NCBI RefSeq assembly: GCF_031834595.1
Contig: NZ_CP115541.1
Span: 4,520,501-4,584,500 of the forward strand
DNA from: Stenotrophomonas oahuensis
GTDB taxonomy: Bacteria; Pseudomonadota; Gammaproteobacteria; Xanthomonadales; Xanthomonadaceae
Reading direction: 5' to 3'
DNA: 64,000 nucleotides
In this document: piece after piece, positions 29,891 through 38,659 of the stretch
Layout: the number at the start of each line of letters is the position of its first letter
Position numbering within the stretch: the first letter of the stretch is position 1
The notes under the pieces: model-generated
The model's database searches: none
Seen by the model: the letters and a program-made list of their open reading frames with translations, nothing else
What the model was told of the DNA's origin: nothing
Program-made: the position numbers and the translations under genes

Positions 29891-30706
29891 TCAGTTCGAT
29901 ACCGCAGCCGTCTGGGTGACCAGCTGGCCATCCACCACCGGCAGGCGGTCGCTGGCCGGCTTGTTGTCCATCTTCACGGTCTTTTCGACGCCGTCATAGC
30001 GGTAGGTCACGTTGTAACCGGTGACCGCATCGGTGGTACCCATGGCAATGCGGGTGCCCGGCTTGCTGGCCATGCGCATGGTGCCGGTGGTGCCGTCTTC
30101 ATTGCGGTAGGTCACGTTGTAACCGGTGACCTTGGTCGATTCCGAGGTGGCGGTTTCGGTGTGGCACTGGCGCTCGGTGCGGTTGACCACGCGACCACCG
30201 ACGTGGCGCTTGTCGACCTGGTTGCCAATCACGCCACCAGCCACGGCACCGGCTGCGGTGGCGGCCTTCTTGCCGTTGCCGCCGCCGACCTGGTTGCCGA
30301 GCAGGCCGCCGATGACGGCACCGGCCACGGTGCCGCCGACATTGCCGTCGCGCTCAGGCAGACGCTCCTGCACCACCACGTCCTGGCAGACCTCATGCGG
30401 GGTCTGGGTGGTGGAGGTTTCGCGCACCGGCTCGGTGCCGATCACCGTGGCGTAGGCCTTTTCCTTCTTGGTCAACGGATCGACCTTGACCACGTCGGCA
30501 TATTCCAGCCCGCGCGGCGCGTCCACCGGCACCGCGTCAGAGGCGGCACCGTCATTGGCCAGCGGCGTGGTGTCCAGGGTCGGTCGGGGCTGCGCGGCGG
30601 TCACCGGGTCCGCGGAGTTGCCGCTTTTCATGAAGGCAGCGGTGGCGATGCCACCGACCAGCAGGGCACCTGCAGCGACCAGAGCAGTAGTAGTTGTGCT
30701 TTTCAT
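29891..30706 (-). CDS. Glycine-zipper 2TM outer-membrane or periplasmic protein
   Basis: The product has 271 residues. Residues 4-26 are a hydrophobic anchor or signal (TTTALVAAGALLVGGIATAAF). The middle holds the glycine zipper VAGAVIGGLLGNQVGGG followed by ATAAGAVAGGVIGNQVD, typical of SlyB/Rick_17kDa-like envelope proteins. The C-terminal part has two copies of TGYNVTYR (about residues 196 and 232), a small repeat. ATG 30706 follows a GGGAG on the minus strand. It is divergent from the DUF6116-like gene. A role in outer-membrane integrity is inferred. Confidence 0.85.
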   Translation of the reverse strand: MKSTTTTALVAAGALLVGGIATAAFMKSGNSADPVTAAQPRPTLDTTPLANDGAASDAVPVDAPRGLEYADVVKVDPLTKKEKAYATVIGTEPVRETSTTQTPHEVCQDVVVQERLPERDGNVGGTVAGAVIGGLLGNQVGGGNGKKAATAAGAVAGGVIGNQVDKRHVGGRVVNRTERQCHTETATSESTKVTGYNVTYRNEDGTTGTMRMASKPGTRIAMGTTDAVTGYNVTYRYDGVEKTVKMDNKPASDRLPVVDGQLVTQTAAVSN

Positions 30707-30867
30707 TTCCGACTCCCTGCGGACGATCCGCAACGTTCTTGGTGAGGATTCCAGCATGCAACACCTGAACGGAATCTCCACATGACGCTTACAGCCGCAT
30801 CGCCCATTCAGGTTCTGTCGTTCTACGGCGCGTGATAGCGTTTACAGCATTACTGGAGGACTCCGCG

Positions 30868-31092
30868 ATGCCCAATCCCCTGCTGCTTCCGATCGTCAAC
30901 TGGGCGCGTCGGCTGCGCTACCCCACCCTGTTCAAGATCACCGCCGCGCTGTTCGCGCTGACCTTGTTCATTCCGGACCCGGTGCCCTTCGTGGACGAGA
31001 TCCTGTTCGCGCTGGGCACCTTGCTGCTGGCCAACTGGAAGCGGCGCAGCGACGACCTGCCGCCCACCCTGCCGACGCCGCCGCGCGCGTGA
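30868..31092 (+). CDS. Small membrane protein, DUF6116-like
   Basis: The product has 74 residues: MPNPLLLPIVNWARRLRYPTLFKITAAL then LTLFIPDPVPFVDEILFALGTLLLANWK, giving one or two membrane spans with an amphipathic N-terminus. ATG 30868 has GGAGG eleven bases upstream. Its stop overlaps the GTG start of tatD (GTGA at 31089), so translation is coupled. I recognise the pattern as a small conserved gammaproteobacterial protein next to hydrolase genes; the function is unknown. Confidence 0.75.
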   Translation: MPNPLLLPIVNWARRLRYPTLFKITAALFALTLFIPDPVPFVDEILFALGTLLLANWKRRSDDLPPTLPTPPRA

Positions 31093-31862
31093 TCCTGTTC
31101 GACAGCCACTGCCATCTGGATGCGGATGAGTTCGATGCTGACCGCGCCGAGGTGATTGCCCGCGCGCAGGCGGCGGGCGTGCGTGCGCAGGTGCTGCCGG
31201 CGGTGACCGCTGCGAGCTGGCCCAAGCTGCGCGACACCTGCGAGCTGGACGACGGCTTGTACCCCGCGTATGGCCTGCATCCGATGTTTCTCGACCAGCA
31301 CCGTCCGGGGCATCTTGAACAGCTGCGCGAGTGGATCGCCCGCGAACGACCGTGCGCGGTTGGCGAATGCGGGCTTGATTTCTTTGTGGAGGGGCTGGAT
31401 GCCGAGCAGCAGCAGTTCTACTTCGTCGAACAGTTGAAGATCGCGCGCGACTTCGACCTGCCGGTGATCGTGCATGCGCGGCGCGCGGTGGATGCGGTGA
31501 TTGCCGCGATCAAGCAGGTGGGTGGGCTGCGGGGCGTGGTGCACAGTTTTCCGGGCAGTCCCGAGCAGGCTGATCAGTTGCACAAGCTGGGCTTTCTGCT
31601 CGGCCTGGGTGGACCGATTACCTATGACCGTGCGCAGCGGCTGCGACGACTGGTGGCGCAGATGCCGTTGGAGCAACTGCTGCTGGAAACCGATGCACCG
31701 GATCAGCCGGATGCCGGGATTCGTGGGGAACGGAATGAGCCGGCACGGTTGGCGGTCATTCTGGAGACCGTGGCGGAGCTGCGCGGGGAGCCGGCGGAGG
31801 TGGTTGCGGCGCAGACCACGGCGAATGCGAAACAGCTGTTTGGGCTGGCTGACCGAATGTAG
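31089..31862 (+). CDS. TatD-family metal-dependent hydrolase (YjjV-like)
   Basis: The product has 257 residues with the TatD metal-site motifs: FDSHCHLDADEF near the N-terminus, AVGECGLDFF (Glu ligand), PVIVHARRAVD (His), VVHSFPGS (His) and LLLETDAP (Asp). The fold is a TIM barrel, and the family has Mg2+-dependent 3'-exonuclease activity. The start is GTG 31089, overlapping the upstream stop. The stop codon TAG (31860-31862) is itself part of the GTAG of a SMAG repeat. Confidence 0.9.
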   Translation: MILFDSHCHLDADEFDADRAEVIARAQAAGVRAQVLPAVTAASWPKLRDTCELDDGLYPAYGLHPMFLDQHRPGHLEQLREWIARERPCAVGECGLDFFVEGLDAEQQQFYFVEQLKIARDFDLPVIVHARRAVDAVIAAIKQVGGLRGVVHSFPGSPEQADQLHKLGFLLGLGGPITYDRAQRLRRLVAQMPLEQLLLETDAPDQPDAGIRGERNEPARLAVILETVAELRGEPAEVVAAQTTANAKQLFGLADRM

Positions 31863-31924
31863 GGACACGCCATGCGTGTCCGCGCGGTGACGGGTTACGT
31901 TGGACACGCATGGCGTGTCCCTAC
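31859..31924. repeat. SMAG/REP palindrome pair
   Basis: GTAGGGACACGCCATGCG opens the first hairpin at 31859, overlapping the tatD stop. The second, GGACACGCATGGCGTGTCC with CTAC (31921-31924), reaches almost to the tcdA stop at 31926. The two convergent genes are therefore separated only by repeats. Confidence 0.9.
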
Positions 31925-31925
31925 G

Positions 31926-32717
31926 TCAGGCCCGCTTCTTCAGCAGCATCTCCAGCGCCTTGCCCACCGCCGCAAATGCGAACGCGCCGGTGATATGCGT
32001 GGCCGCGCCCAGCCCGGCACCGCAATCCAGCTTCAATGCCGCATCGGCCCCCAGCTGCGGTCGCAGCCCGCACACGCTGCCATCCGCCTGCGGGTACTTC
32101 ACGTTCTCCAGCGAATAGATCGCCGGAACACCGAAATAGCGCGACGCGTTCTTGGGGAAGTTGAAGTCACTGCGCAACTTCTTGCGGATCAACGCCAGCA
32201 TGGCGTCGTGTTCGGTGCGCGAGACGTCGCGCACCCGCACCAGGGTCGGATCGGTACGGCCGCCGGCCGCGCCGACGGTCAGGATCGGCAGCTTGCGCCG
32301 GCGGCACCAGGCAATGGTTTCCACTTTCACCCGGAAGCTGTCGCAGGCGTCAATGACCAGGTCAAAGCCACGGTCCAGCAGTTCTTCCATGTTGCCCACG
32401 GTGAGGAAGGCTGCCACCGGGTCCACGTCGATGTCCGGGTTGATCGCGCGGCAGCGCTCGGCCATCGCTTCGGCCTTGTTGCGACCGTACATGCCGGCCA
32501 GCGCCGGCAGCTGCCGGTTGGTGTTGGACACGCAGATGTCGTCGGCGTCGATCAGGGTCAGGTGCCCCACCGCCGTGCGTGCCAGCGCCTCCACCACCCA
32601 TGAGCCGACCCCGCCCATGCCGACCACCGCCACCCGGCGGCGCGACAGCAGGTCCACGGTGCCTACCCCATACAACCGGTCGATGCCGGCAAAGCGCTCA
32701 CGCAATACGTCGTTCAT
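31926..32717 (-). CDS. tcdA: tRNA threonylcarbamoyladenosine dehydratase
   Basis: The product has 263 residues of the ThiF/E1-like fold. RRRVAVVGMGGVGSWVVEALART is the ATP-binding Rossmann segment, LIDADDICVSNTNRQL the adenylation motif, and DLVIDACDSFRVKV follows. TcdA (CsdL) cyclises t6A37 of tRNA to ct6A using ATP. The start is ATG 32717 (MNDVLRERFAGIDRLYG), or the in-frame ATG nine bases earlier. It stands alone, convergent with tatD. Confidence 0.93.
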   Translation of the reverse strand: MNDVLRERFAGIDRLYGVGTVDLLSRRRVAVVGMGGVGSWVVEALARTAVGHLTLIDADDICVSNTNRQLPALAGMYGRNKAEAMAERCRAINPDIDVDPVAAFLTVGNMEELLDRGFDLVIDACDSFRVKVETIAWCRRRKLPILTVGAAGGRTDPTLVRVRDVSRTEHDAMLALIRKKLRSDFNFPKNASRYFGVPAIYSLENVKYPQADGSVCGLRPQLGADAALKLDCGAGLGAATHITGAFAFAAVGKALEMLLKKRA

Positions 32718-32866
32718 GGGCGGCATTTTAGACGTCCGGGTGCCCTGATTCATCTGCCAGCCACGAATCCGCGTCCGGATTGGCGTCCTGTTCACACTCG
32801 GCAGGACAGGATCGCCCCATGCGCACCAGACGCATGCAACCACCCGATCTGGCCAGGAGAACCCTC

Positions 32867-33361
32867 ATGAAGATTCAACTCATTGCTGCCGCTGCCGTGG
32901 CCACCGTCGCACTGGCCGGCTGTGCCACCTCGCCGGGTTACGGCGGTGGCGGCTACAACAATGGCGGCTACAACAACGGTTATGGCAACAGCGGCGGCTA
33001 CAACCAGTCGCGCTGCGCTGACTGCGGCATCGTTACCCGCATCAACACCGTGGCCTCCGGCCGCACCGCCCCCGCCGCCACCGGCGCGATCCTGGGCGGC
33101 ATTGTCGGTGCCGTGGCTGGCCATGAGATCTCCGACCACACCGGCGGCAGCAAGGGCAACCAGAATGTCGCGGCCGCAGCCGGTGCCATCGGCGGTGCGC
33201 TGGCCGGCAACCAGATCCAGAAGAACGTCACCAGCGACACCTTCGACATCACCGTGCGCATGGATGACGGCCGCACCGTCGTGGTCAACCAGCGCGACCT
33301 GGGCGGTATTCGCGAGAATACCTATGTGCGCGTGGTCAATGGCCGGGTGATTCTGCGCTGA
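32867..33361 (+). CDS. Glycine-zipper outer-membrane lipoprotein (SlyB-like)
   Basis: The product has 164 residues. The lipobox LAGC gives Cys19. A Gly/Tyr/Asn-rich stretch (GGGGYNNGGYNNGYGN) follows, then the glycine zipper TGAILGGIVGAVAGHEI and AAAAGAIGGALAGNQIQK, and a C-terminal beta domain. The layout matches SlyB/Pcp-type lipoproteins. GGAGAACCCTC precedes ATG 32867; the frame extends upstream to 32780 without support. It should sit in the outer membrane. Confidence 0.87.
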   Translation: MKIQLIAAAAVATVALAGCATSPGYGGGGYNNGGYNNGYGNSGGYNQSRCADCGIVTRINTVASGRTAPAATGAILGGIVGAVAGHEISDHTGGSKGNQNVAAAAGAIGGALAGNQIQKNVTSDTFDITVRMDDGRTVVVNQRDLGGIRENTYVRVVNGRVILR

Positions 33362-33388
33362 GTTTCAGGTCCCATCGCAGATAACGAA

Positions 33389-33417
33389 GAAGGCCCGCTT
33401 GCGCGGGCCTTCCTTTT
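33389..33417. terminator. Bidirectional terminator
   Basis: GAAGGCCCGC (33389-33398) pairs with GCGGGCCTTC (33403-33412), with CTTTT after it on plus. It serves the glycine-zipper lipoprotein gene and, less strongly, the convergent cold-shock gene. Confidence 0.85.
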
Positions 33418-33437
33418 GAAACAGGGGAAAAACCGTG

Positions 33438-33647
33438 TTACAGCGGCTCGACTGCGTCCGCCTGCAGGCCCTTCTGGCCCTGCACAACCGTGAAGGTGAC
33501 CTTCTGGCCTTCCTTCAGGCTCTTGAAGCCCTGGCTCTGGATCGCGCGGAAATGCACGAACACATCTTCGCCGCTTTCGCGGCTGATGAAACCAAAACCC
33601 TTGGCATCGTTGAACCACTTCACGGTACCAGTTTCTTTATCAGCCAT
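33438..33647 (-). CDS. cspA: Cold-shock domain protein
   Basis: The product has 69 residues. [21 protein letters not shown] carries RNP1 (KGFGFI), and [10 protein letters not shown] is RNP2. It is a single-stranded RNA/DNA-binding chaperone of the CspA family. GGGAG lies eight bases before ATG 33647. About 190 AT-richer bases (33690-33880) upstream may include a long structured leader, as in other csp genes, with TTGACT on the minus strand near 33850 as a possible -35. The paralogue number cannot be judged here, so the symbol is generic. Confidence 0.93.
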   Translation of the reverse strand: MADKETGTVKWFNDAKGFGFISRESGEDVFVHFRAIQSQGFKSLKEGQKVTFTVVQGQKGLQADAVEPL

Positions 33648-33881
33648 CTCACTTACTCCCTGGGGATCTTTGCTTAGTCGTTGGATACGCCTGTTACGGC
33701 GGCTGACAGCAAGGGGGGAAGCGAGGTGCGTAGATGCATCTGGACGGATCTAGCATCATCAGGCCACGATCCACGGTGACCTTGCCAAGCTCAGCGCCTG
33801 CAACTTAACCCGGGCAAAATCAAAAAGCAACATACCAAATTCGAATAAGTCAACCCTATTTCCAAAACCGTACGGTACAGA

Positions 33882-34367
33882 ATGGACCCTTCATTCATAT
33901 TTTACTTCCTCGCGGTCGTGCTGGTACTGGTGGGCATCGCCGGGATCATCCTGCCCGCTCTGCCCGGTATTCCCCTGGTATTTGCCGGTCTACTGGCGGC
34001 GGCCTGGACCGACGGCTTCCGCCATGTCGGCTGGGTACCGTTGACGGTGCTGGGGCTGCTGACCCTCACTTCGTTCGCGGTGGACATCCTGGCCACGGTG
34101 GTCGGGGCCAAGCGGGTGCAGGCCAGCAGCAAGGCGCTGTGGGGAACTTTCATCGGCAGCATCGTCGGGCTGTTCTTCATGCCGATCGGGCTGTTTGCCG
34201 GGCCTTTGCTGGGGGCGCTGGCCGGTGAGTACTGGCACACCCGCGAGCTGGGGCGGTCGACCAAGGTGGGGCTGGCGACCTGGATGGGGATCCTGCTGGG
34301 GGTGGCGTTGAAGCTGGCGATTGCGATCGCGATGCTGGGGATCTTTGCGTTCTCGTGGTTCTTCTAG
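33882..34367 (+). CDS. DUF456 membrane protein
   Basis: The product has 161 residues with about four membrane spans. It starts FIFYFLAVVLVLVGIAGIILPALPGIPLVFAGLLAAAW, the DUF456 signature, and has a Gly-rich span SIVGLFFMPIGLFAGPLLGALAGEY. ATG 33882 has no convincing Shine-Dalgarno. It is divergent from cspA. The function of the family is unknown. Confidence 0.88.
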   Translation: MDPSFIFYFLAVVLVLVGIAGIILPALPGIPLVFAGLLAAAWTDGFRHVGWVPLTVLGLLTLTSFAVDILATVVGAKRVQASSKALWGTFIGSIVGLFFMPIGLFAGPLLGALAGEYWHTRELGRSTKVGLATWMGILLGVALKLAIAIAMLGIFAFSWFF

Positions 34368-34398
34368 GCCGCCTGCCTTGGCAGCAGGGGTCTGAGCC

Positions 34399-34472
34399 GT
34401 AGAGCCGGGCTTGCCCGGCTGCTGTTGGCGGGAAACATCAGGCGAAGGGCAGCCCGGCAAGCCCGGCTCTAC
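34399..34472. repeat. SMAG/REP palindrome pair (GCCGGGC class)
   Basis: GTAGAGCCGGGCTTGCCC (34399 on) and the inverse GGGCAAGCCCGGCTCTAC (to 34472) are 27 bp apart. Unlike the CCGTTGG class, the GTAG ends point outward. Confidence 0.9.
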
Positions 34473-34534
34473 GACGACATCGCCACATCTGGTGCAGAAT
34501 GTGCCGGTTTCCAATTACCGTGCGGCCCGCCCCC

Positions 34535-35701
34535 ATGACCACACCCAGCCCTCGCTCTGCCCTGTTCTGCGCTCTGGGCCTGGCCTGCGCCAGCTTCTCC
34601 GTCGCCGCACAGGAAGTCGCCCCGACCCCGGCTACGCCCGAAGCCTGCGCACTGGTTGGCTCCGACGCTGCCCGCCTGGCGTGCTACGACACCCTGTTCC
34701 GGCGAGGCGTACAGACCACCCAGGAGGCTGATGCCGCCGCCGTCGCCGCGCAGCAGGCGCGCCGCGAGGAACGCCAGGCCGCGCGCGAGGCGCAGGCCGA
34801 CGCGCCCGCTGGCGAAAAGGTGAAGCATCGCCTGGGCGAACTGTTCAAGAACGATGGTCATGAGTCGGCACTGGCCAACGCCGGCAAAGGCTCGCTGCTG
34901 GACAGCCGCTGGGAACTGGCGCAGGACTCCAAGCTGGGCGCGTTCCAGCTGCGCGCCTACAAGCCGGTGTACCTGCTGCCGGCCTTCTGGACCAGCGACA
35001 AGAACCAGATGCCGCAATCGCCCAACCCGGACAACACGGTCACCACGCCGCAGCAGCTGGACAGCAACGAGCTGAAGTTCCAGCTCAGCTTCAAGACCAA
35101 GGTGTGGGAAAACGTGTTCGGCGACAACGGTGACCTGTGGGCCGGCTATACCCAGAGCTCGCGTTGGCAGGCTTACAACGCCGACAACTCGCGCCCCTTC
35201 CGCGAAACCAACTACGAGCCGGAAGTGATGATGATGTTCCGCACCGGCTATTCAATCGGTGGCTGGCGCGGACGCATGGCGGGTTTGAGCCTCACCCATC
35301 AGTCCAACGGTCGCGCCGACCCGCTGTCGCGCAGCTGGAACCGGGTCATCCTCAATGTCGGCCTGGACCGTGAGAACTGGGCACTGGTGCTGCGCCCGTG
35401 GTACCGCCTGCCGGAAGACCGCAAAGACGACAACAACCCGGACATCGAAGATTACATGGGCCGTGGCGACGCGGTGCTGACCTGGAACCGCAATGGCCAT
35501 GAGGTCTCACTGCTGGCGCGGCATTCGCTGCGCGGCGGCGACCGCTCGCACGGCGCGCTGCAGCTGGATTACGGCTTCCCGATCAGCAACCTGCTGCGCG
35601 GGCACATCCAGGTCTTCGATGGCTATGGTGAAAGCATGATCGACTACAACCACAAGGCCACGTACGTGGGCGTGGGCGTCTCGCTGCTGGAGTGGTACTG
35701 A
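34535..35701 (+). CDS. pldA: Outer-membrane phospholipase A1
   Basis: The product has 388 residues. A signal peptide (SALFCALGLACASFSVAA) is followed by a variable region with a coiled, Ala/Arg/Glu-rich part (residues about 60-95) and the OMPLA barrel from about residue 115. Catalytic residues are in LTHQSNGRADPLSRSWNR, corresponding to His142 and Ser144 of the E. coli enzyme, with the Asn partner in the following strand. It hydrolyses phospholipids displaced into the outer leaflet. ATG 34535 is chosen over 34499. Its stop overlaps the next ATG by one base. Confidence 0.93.
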   Translation: MTTPSPRSALFCALGLACASFSVAAQEVAPTPATPEACALVGSDAARLACYDTLFRRGVQTTQEADAAAVAAQQARREERQAAREAQADAPAGEKVKHRLGELFKNDGHESALANAGKGSLLDSRWELAQDSKLGAFQLRAYKPVYLLPAFWTSDKNQMPQSPNPDNTVTTPQQLDSNELKFQLSFKTKVWENVFGDNGDLWAGYTQSSRWQAYNADNSRPFRETNYEPEVMMMFRTGYSIGGWRGRMAGLSLTHQSNGRADPLSRSWNRVILNVGLDRENWALVLRPWYRLPEDRKDDNNPDIEDYMGRGDAVLTWNRNGHEVSLLARHSLRGGDRSHGALQLDYGFPISNLLRGHIQVFDGYGESMIDYNHKATYVGVGVSLLEWY

Positions 35702-36042
35702 TGACGGTAACGATCTGGCACAACCCGCGCTGCGGTAACTCGCGCGGGGCGTTGGAACATATCCGCGCGGCGGGGATCGAACCGGTGATCCGCGATTACC
35801 TGACCGATGTGCCGAGCGAGGCGGAGCTGCGCAAGGTGCTGAAGGATTCCGGATTGCAGGTGATCGAACTGGTGCGGCGCAAGGAATCGGTGTTTGACGA
35901 GCTGGGGTTGGAGGGGGCGGATGATGCAGCCCTGCTGGCTGCGATGCAGACGCACCCGATTCTGATCAACCGACCGGTGGTGATCACGCCGAAGGGGACC
36001 AACCTGTGCCGACCGCCGGAAAAGGTGCTGGCGTTGTTGTAA
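35701..36042 (+). CDS. ArsC-family arsenate reductase (glutaredoxin-type)
   Basis: The product has 113 residues. The single active Cys is in NPRCGNSRGALE, and the RxxE-like GlpR region is ELVRRKESVFDE with the terminal RPVVITPKG, matching ArsC/YfgD proteins. It may reduce arsenate with glutathione and glutaredoxin, but no ars operon genes are near, so the YfgD-type role is equally possible. ATG 35701 overlaps the pldA stop. Confidence 0.9.
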   Translation: MTVTIWHNPRCGNSRGALEHIRAAGIEPVIRDYLTDVPSEAELRKVLKDSGLQVIELVRRKESVFDELGLEGADDAALLAAMQTHPILINRPVVITPKGTNLCRPPEKVLALL

Positions 36043-36047
36043 GCGTC

Positions 36048-36154
36048 GGACACGCATGGCGTGTCCCTACAAGGTCGCCCGACCATGGATCGTAGTGACA
36101 CGCCATGCGTGTCAAAGCCATGATCCTGCGTTCGCGGACACGCCATGCGTGTCA
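36048..36154. repeat. Three SMAG/REP palindromes
   Basis: GGACACGCATGGCGTGTCC with CTAC (36067-36070), then GTAG (36092) with TGACACGCCATGCGTGTCA, then a third CGGACACGCCATGCGTGTC (to about 36154) without GTAG. They lie in the gap between convergent arsC-like and GST genes. Confidence 0.86.
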
Positions 36155-36176
36155 CCGTGGACCCAAACGAAGACCG

Positions 36177-36812
36177 TCACCGCCAATCAGTGATGTCCTC
36201 GCGCCGATACACCTCGGCAAATGCAGGACGCGCTTTCAGGTGATCCGCATACGCCTTCAACACAGGCCACGTATCCGTCGGCCGCGGCATGTTGCGCGAC
36301 CAGCGCATCAGCATCACCAGCATGAAATCGACCACGCTGAGCTGCTCGCCCAGCACGTACGGGCCTGCACCCTCGATATGCTCGGCAAACTGCTGCCAGG
36401 CATTTTCAAGCTGCTGGCGGGCATGTTCGCGTACCGCTTCCACGTTTTCAGGCCCCGCCACTTCGTCGGCGTAAAACCACGCCCGATACGCCGGCTGCAG
36501 GGTATTGGCGCACCAGAACATCCAACGATAGGCCACACCGCGTGCTGGCGTTCCTGGTGCCGGCAGCAGGCCGGCCTGCGGATGGCGGTCGGCCAGGTAC
36601 AGCGCGATGGCGGCGGCTTCGGTCAGGACCTGTCCGTCGATCAGCAGCGTGGGCACGCGGCCGGCTGGATTCAGGGCCAGGTAGTCGACCGCCTTCTGTT
36701 CGCGCGTGTCGAAATCGAGCAGGATCAGTTCGTGTTCGATCTGCAGTTCAAGCAGCAGCCAATGCACCACCAGCGAGGCGGTGCTGCGGGAGCCGTAGAG
36801 CGTGGTGGTCAT
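36177..36812 (-). CDS. Glutathione S-transferase family protein
   Basis: The product has 211 residues. The N-terminal thioredoxin fold begins TTTLYGSRSTASLVVHWLLLEL and has the cis-Pro motif RVPTLLIDG and LTEAAAIALYLAD. The helical C-terminal domain has LGEQLSVVDFMLVMLMRW. It is a cytosolic GST; substrate and catalytic class are undetermined. ATG 36812 is taken. It is flanked by SMAG repeats on both sides. Confidence 0.9.
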   Translation of the reverse strand: MTTTLYGSRSTASLVVHWLLLELQIEHELILLDFDTREQKAVDYLALNPAGRVPTLLIDGQVLTEAAAIALYLADRHPQAGLLPAPGTPARGVAYRWMFWCANTLQPAYRAWFYADEVAGPENVEAVREHARQQLENAWQQFAEHIEGAGPYVLGEQLSVVDFMLVMLMRWSRNMPRPTDTWPVLKAYADHLKARPAFAEVYRREDITDWR

Positions 36813-36889
36813 GGGCGCCGTGCCGGTCGGGATGGGAGCCCGATTATGTGTCTACAACGCGCCCGCCGCGATAGGGGGCGTAGGGACAC

Positions 36890-36946
36890 GCCATGCGTGT
36901 CCGCGGGGTTCCCGAGACCGCGAGGACACGCATGGCGTGTCCCTAC
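36890..36946. repeat. SMAG/REP palindrome pair
   Basis: GTAGGGACACGCCATGCG (36890 on) and GGACACGCATGGCGTGTCC with CTAC (36943-36946), 20 bp apart, upstream of GST and downstream of the class I fumarase. Confidence 0.88.
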
Positions 36947-36960
36947 GGACGGGGTGCGGT

Positions 36961-38520
36961 TTATGCTACGACGACCGGAATTCCTGCGATGCGGGCCTGC
37001 CACTCGCGCGGGCCGGTGGTGTGCACCGACTCGCCGGTGGAATCGACCGCCACGGTGACCGGCATGTCCTGCACGGTGAACTCGTAGATCGCTTCCATGC
37101 CCAGGTCGGCGAAGCCAACGACCTTGGCCGCCTTGATCGCCTTGGACACCAGGTAGGCCGAACCGCCCACCGCCATCAGGTAGGCCGACTTGTTGTCGCG
37201 GATCGCTTCAATCGCCGCCGGGCCGCGCTCGGCCTTGCCGACCATGCCCAGCAGGCCGGTCTGTTCCAGCACCTGGCGGGTGAACTTGTCCATCCGCGTG
37301 GCCGTGGTCGGACCGGCCGGGCCCACCACTTCGTCGCGCACCGGATCGACCGGGCCCACGTAGTAGATGAAACGACCCTTCAGGTCCACCGGCAGCGGCT
37401 CACCCTTGTTGAGCATGTCCACCATGCGCTTGTGCGCCGCGTCGCGGCCGGTCAGCAGCTTGCCGTTGAGCAGCAGGGTCTGGCCCGGCTTCCAGCTGGC
37501 CACGTCTTCCGGGGTGATCGTGTCCAGGTCCACGCGGGTGCCCTTGGACGCGTCGTAGGTGATCTGCGGCCAGTCTTCCAGCGACGGCGGATCCAGCATC
37601 ACCGGGCCGCTGCCGTCCAGGGTGAAGTGCGCATGGCGGGTGGCCGCGCAGTTCGGAATCATCGCCACCGGCAGGTTCGCGGCGTGGGTCGGGAAGTCCT
37701 TGACCTTGATGTCCAGCACCGTGGTCAGGCCGCCCAGGCCCTGCGCGCCGATACCCAGCGCATTGACCTTGTCGTACAGCTCCAGGCGCAGTTCCTCGGC
37801 GCGGTTGGACGCGCCGCGCGCCTTCAGTTCGTTGATGTCGATCGGCTCCATCAGCGATTCCTTGGCCAGCAGCATCGCCTTTTCAGCCGTGCCGCCGATG
37901 CCGATGCCGAGCATGCCCGGCGGGCACCAGCCGGCACCCATGGTCGGCACGGTCTTCAGCACCCAGTCGACGATGGAGTCGGACGGGTTGAGCATGGCGA
38001 ACTTGCTCTTGGCTTCCGAGCCGCCGCCCTTGGCCGCCACGATCACCTCGACGGTGTCGCCCGGCACGATCTTGACGTTGACCACGCCCGGGGTGTTGTC
38101 TTTGGTGTTGATACGCTTGCCGGCCGGATCGGCCAGCACCGAGGCGCGCAGCTTGTTGTCCGGGTGGTTGTAGGCACGGCGCACGCCTTCGTTGGCCATG
38201 TCTTCCACGCCCATGGTGGCGTCATCCCAGCGCACGTTCATACCGATTTCCAGGAACACGGTGACGATGCCGGTGTCCTGGCAGATCGGCCGGTGGCCTT
38301 CGGCGCACATGCGCGAGTTGATCAGGATCTGCGCCATCGCTTCCTTCGCCGCCGGCGACTCCTCGCGCTCGTAGGCGGCGGCAAGGCTCTTGATGTAGTC
38401 GACCGGGTGGTAGTACGAGATGTACTGCAGCGCGTCGGCGATGGACTGGATGAGGTCTTCCTGCTTGATCGATGTCACGTAATGCTCGCTTGCTCGGGGC
38501 TGGCGGGAGTAGCCGACCAT
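36961..38520 (-). CDS. Fumarate hydratase, class I (4Fe-4S)
   Basis: The product has 519 residues. The three cluster cysteines are in PICQDTG, GAGWCPPGM and IPNCAATRH, and the C-terminal beta domain has GRFIYYVGPVDPV and AGPTTATRMD. It interconverts fumarate and malate with an oxygen-sensitive cluster. GGAGG lies six bases before ATG 38520; a GTG at 38478 would remove 14 residues. Together with fumC this gives the cell one iron-dependent and one iron-independent fumarase. Confidence 0.93.
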   Translation of the reverse strand: MVGYSRQPRASEHYVTSIKQEDLIQSIADALQYISYYHPVDYIKSLAAAYEREESPAAKEAMAQILINSRMCAEGHRPICQDTGIVTVFLEIGMNVRWDDATMGVEDMANEGVRRAYNHPDNKLRASVLADPAGKRINTKDNTPGVVNVKIVPGDTVEVIVAAKGGGSEAKSKFAMLNPSDSIVDWVLKTVPTMGAGWCPPGMLGIGIGGTAEKAMLLAKESLMEPIDINELKARGASNRAEELRLELYDKVNALGIGAQGLGGLTTVLDIKVKDFPTHAANLPVAMIPNCAATRHAHFTLDGSGPVMLDPPSLEDWPQITYDASKGTRVDLDTITPEDVASWKPGQTLLLNGKLLTGRDAAHKRMVDMLNKGEPLPVDLKGRFIYYVGPVDPVRDEVVGPAGPTTATRMDKFTRQVLEQTGLLGMVGKAERGPAAIEAIRDNKSAYLMAVGGSAYLVSKAIKAAKVVGFADLGMEAIYEFTVQDMPVTVAVDSTGESVHTTGPREWQARIAGIPVVVA

Positions 38521-38659
38521 TTTACCCCTCCGGCCAGACGGAGTTGGGAATGACTCCTGACAACGCCCGGACAGACCGTTGCGCGACTGTCACAGCCACC
38601 TGCCCTGCCCCGTCTACTACGATGAAGACGCCCGTTCTGGACGTCATGGAGTTCCTGCA

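Noticed and set aside
36961..38520. Class I fumarase as tartrate dehydratase or two separate subunits.
   Set aside because: The alpha and beta parts are fused and all three cluster cysteines are present, as in FumA-type enzymes.
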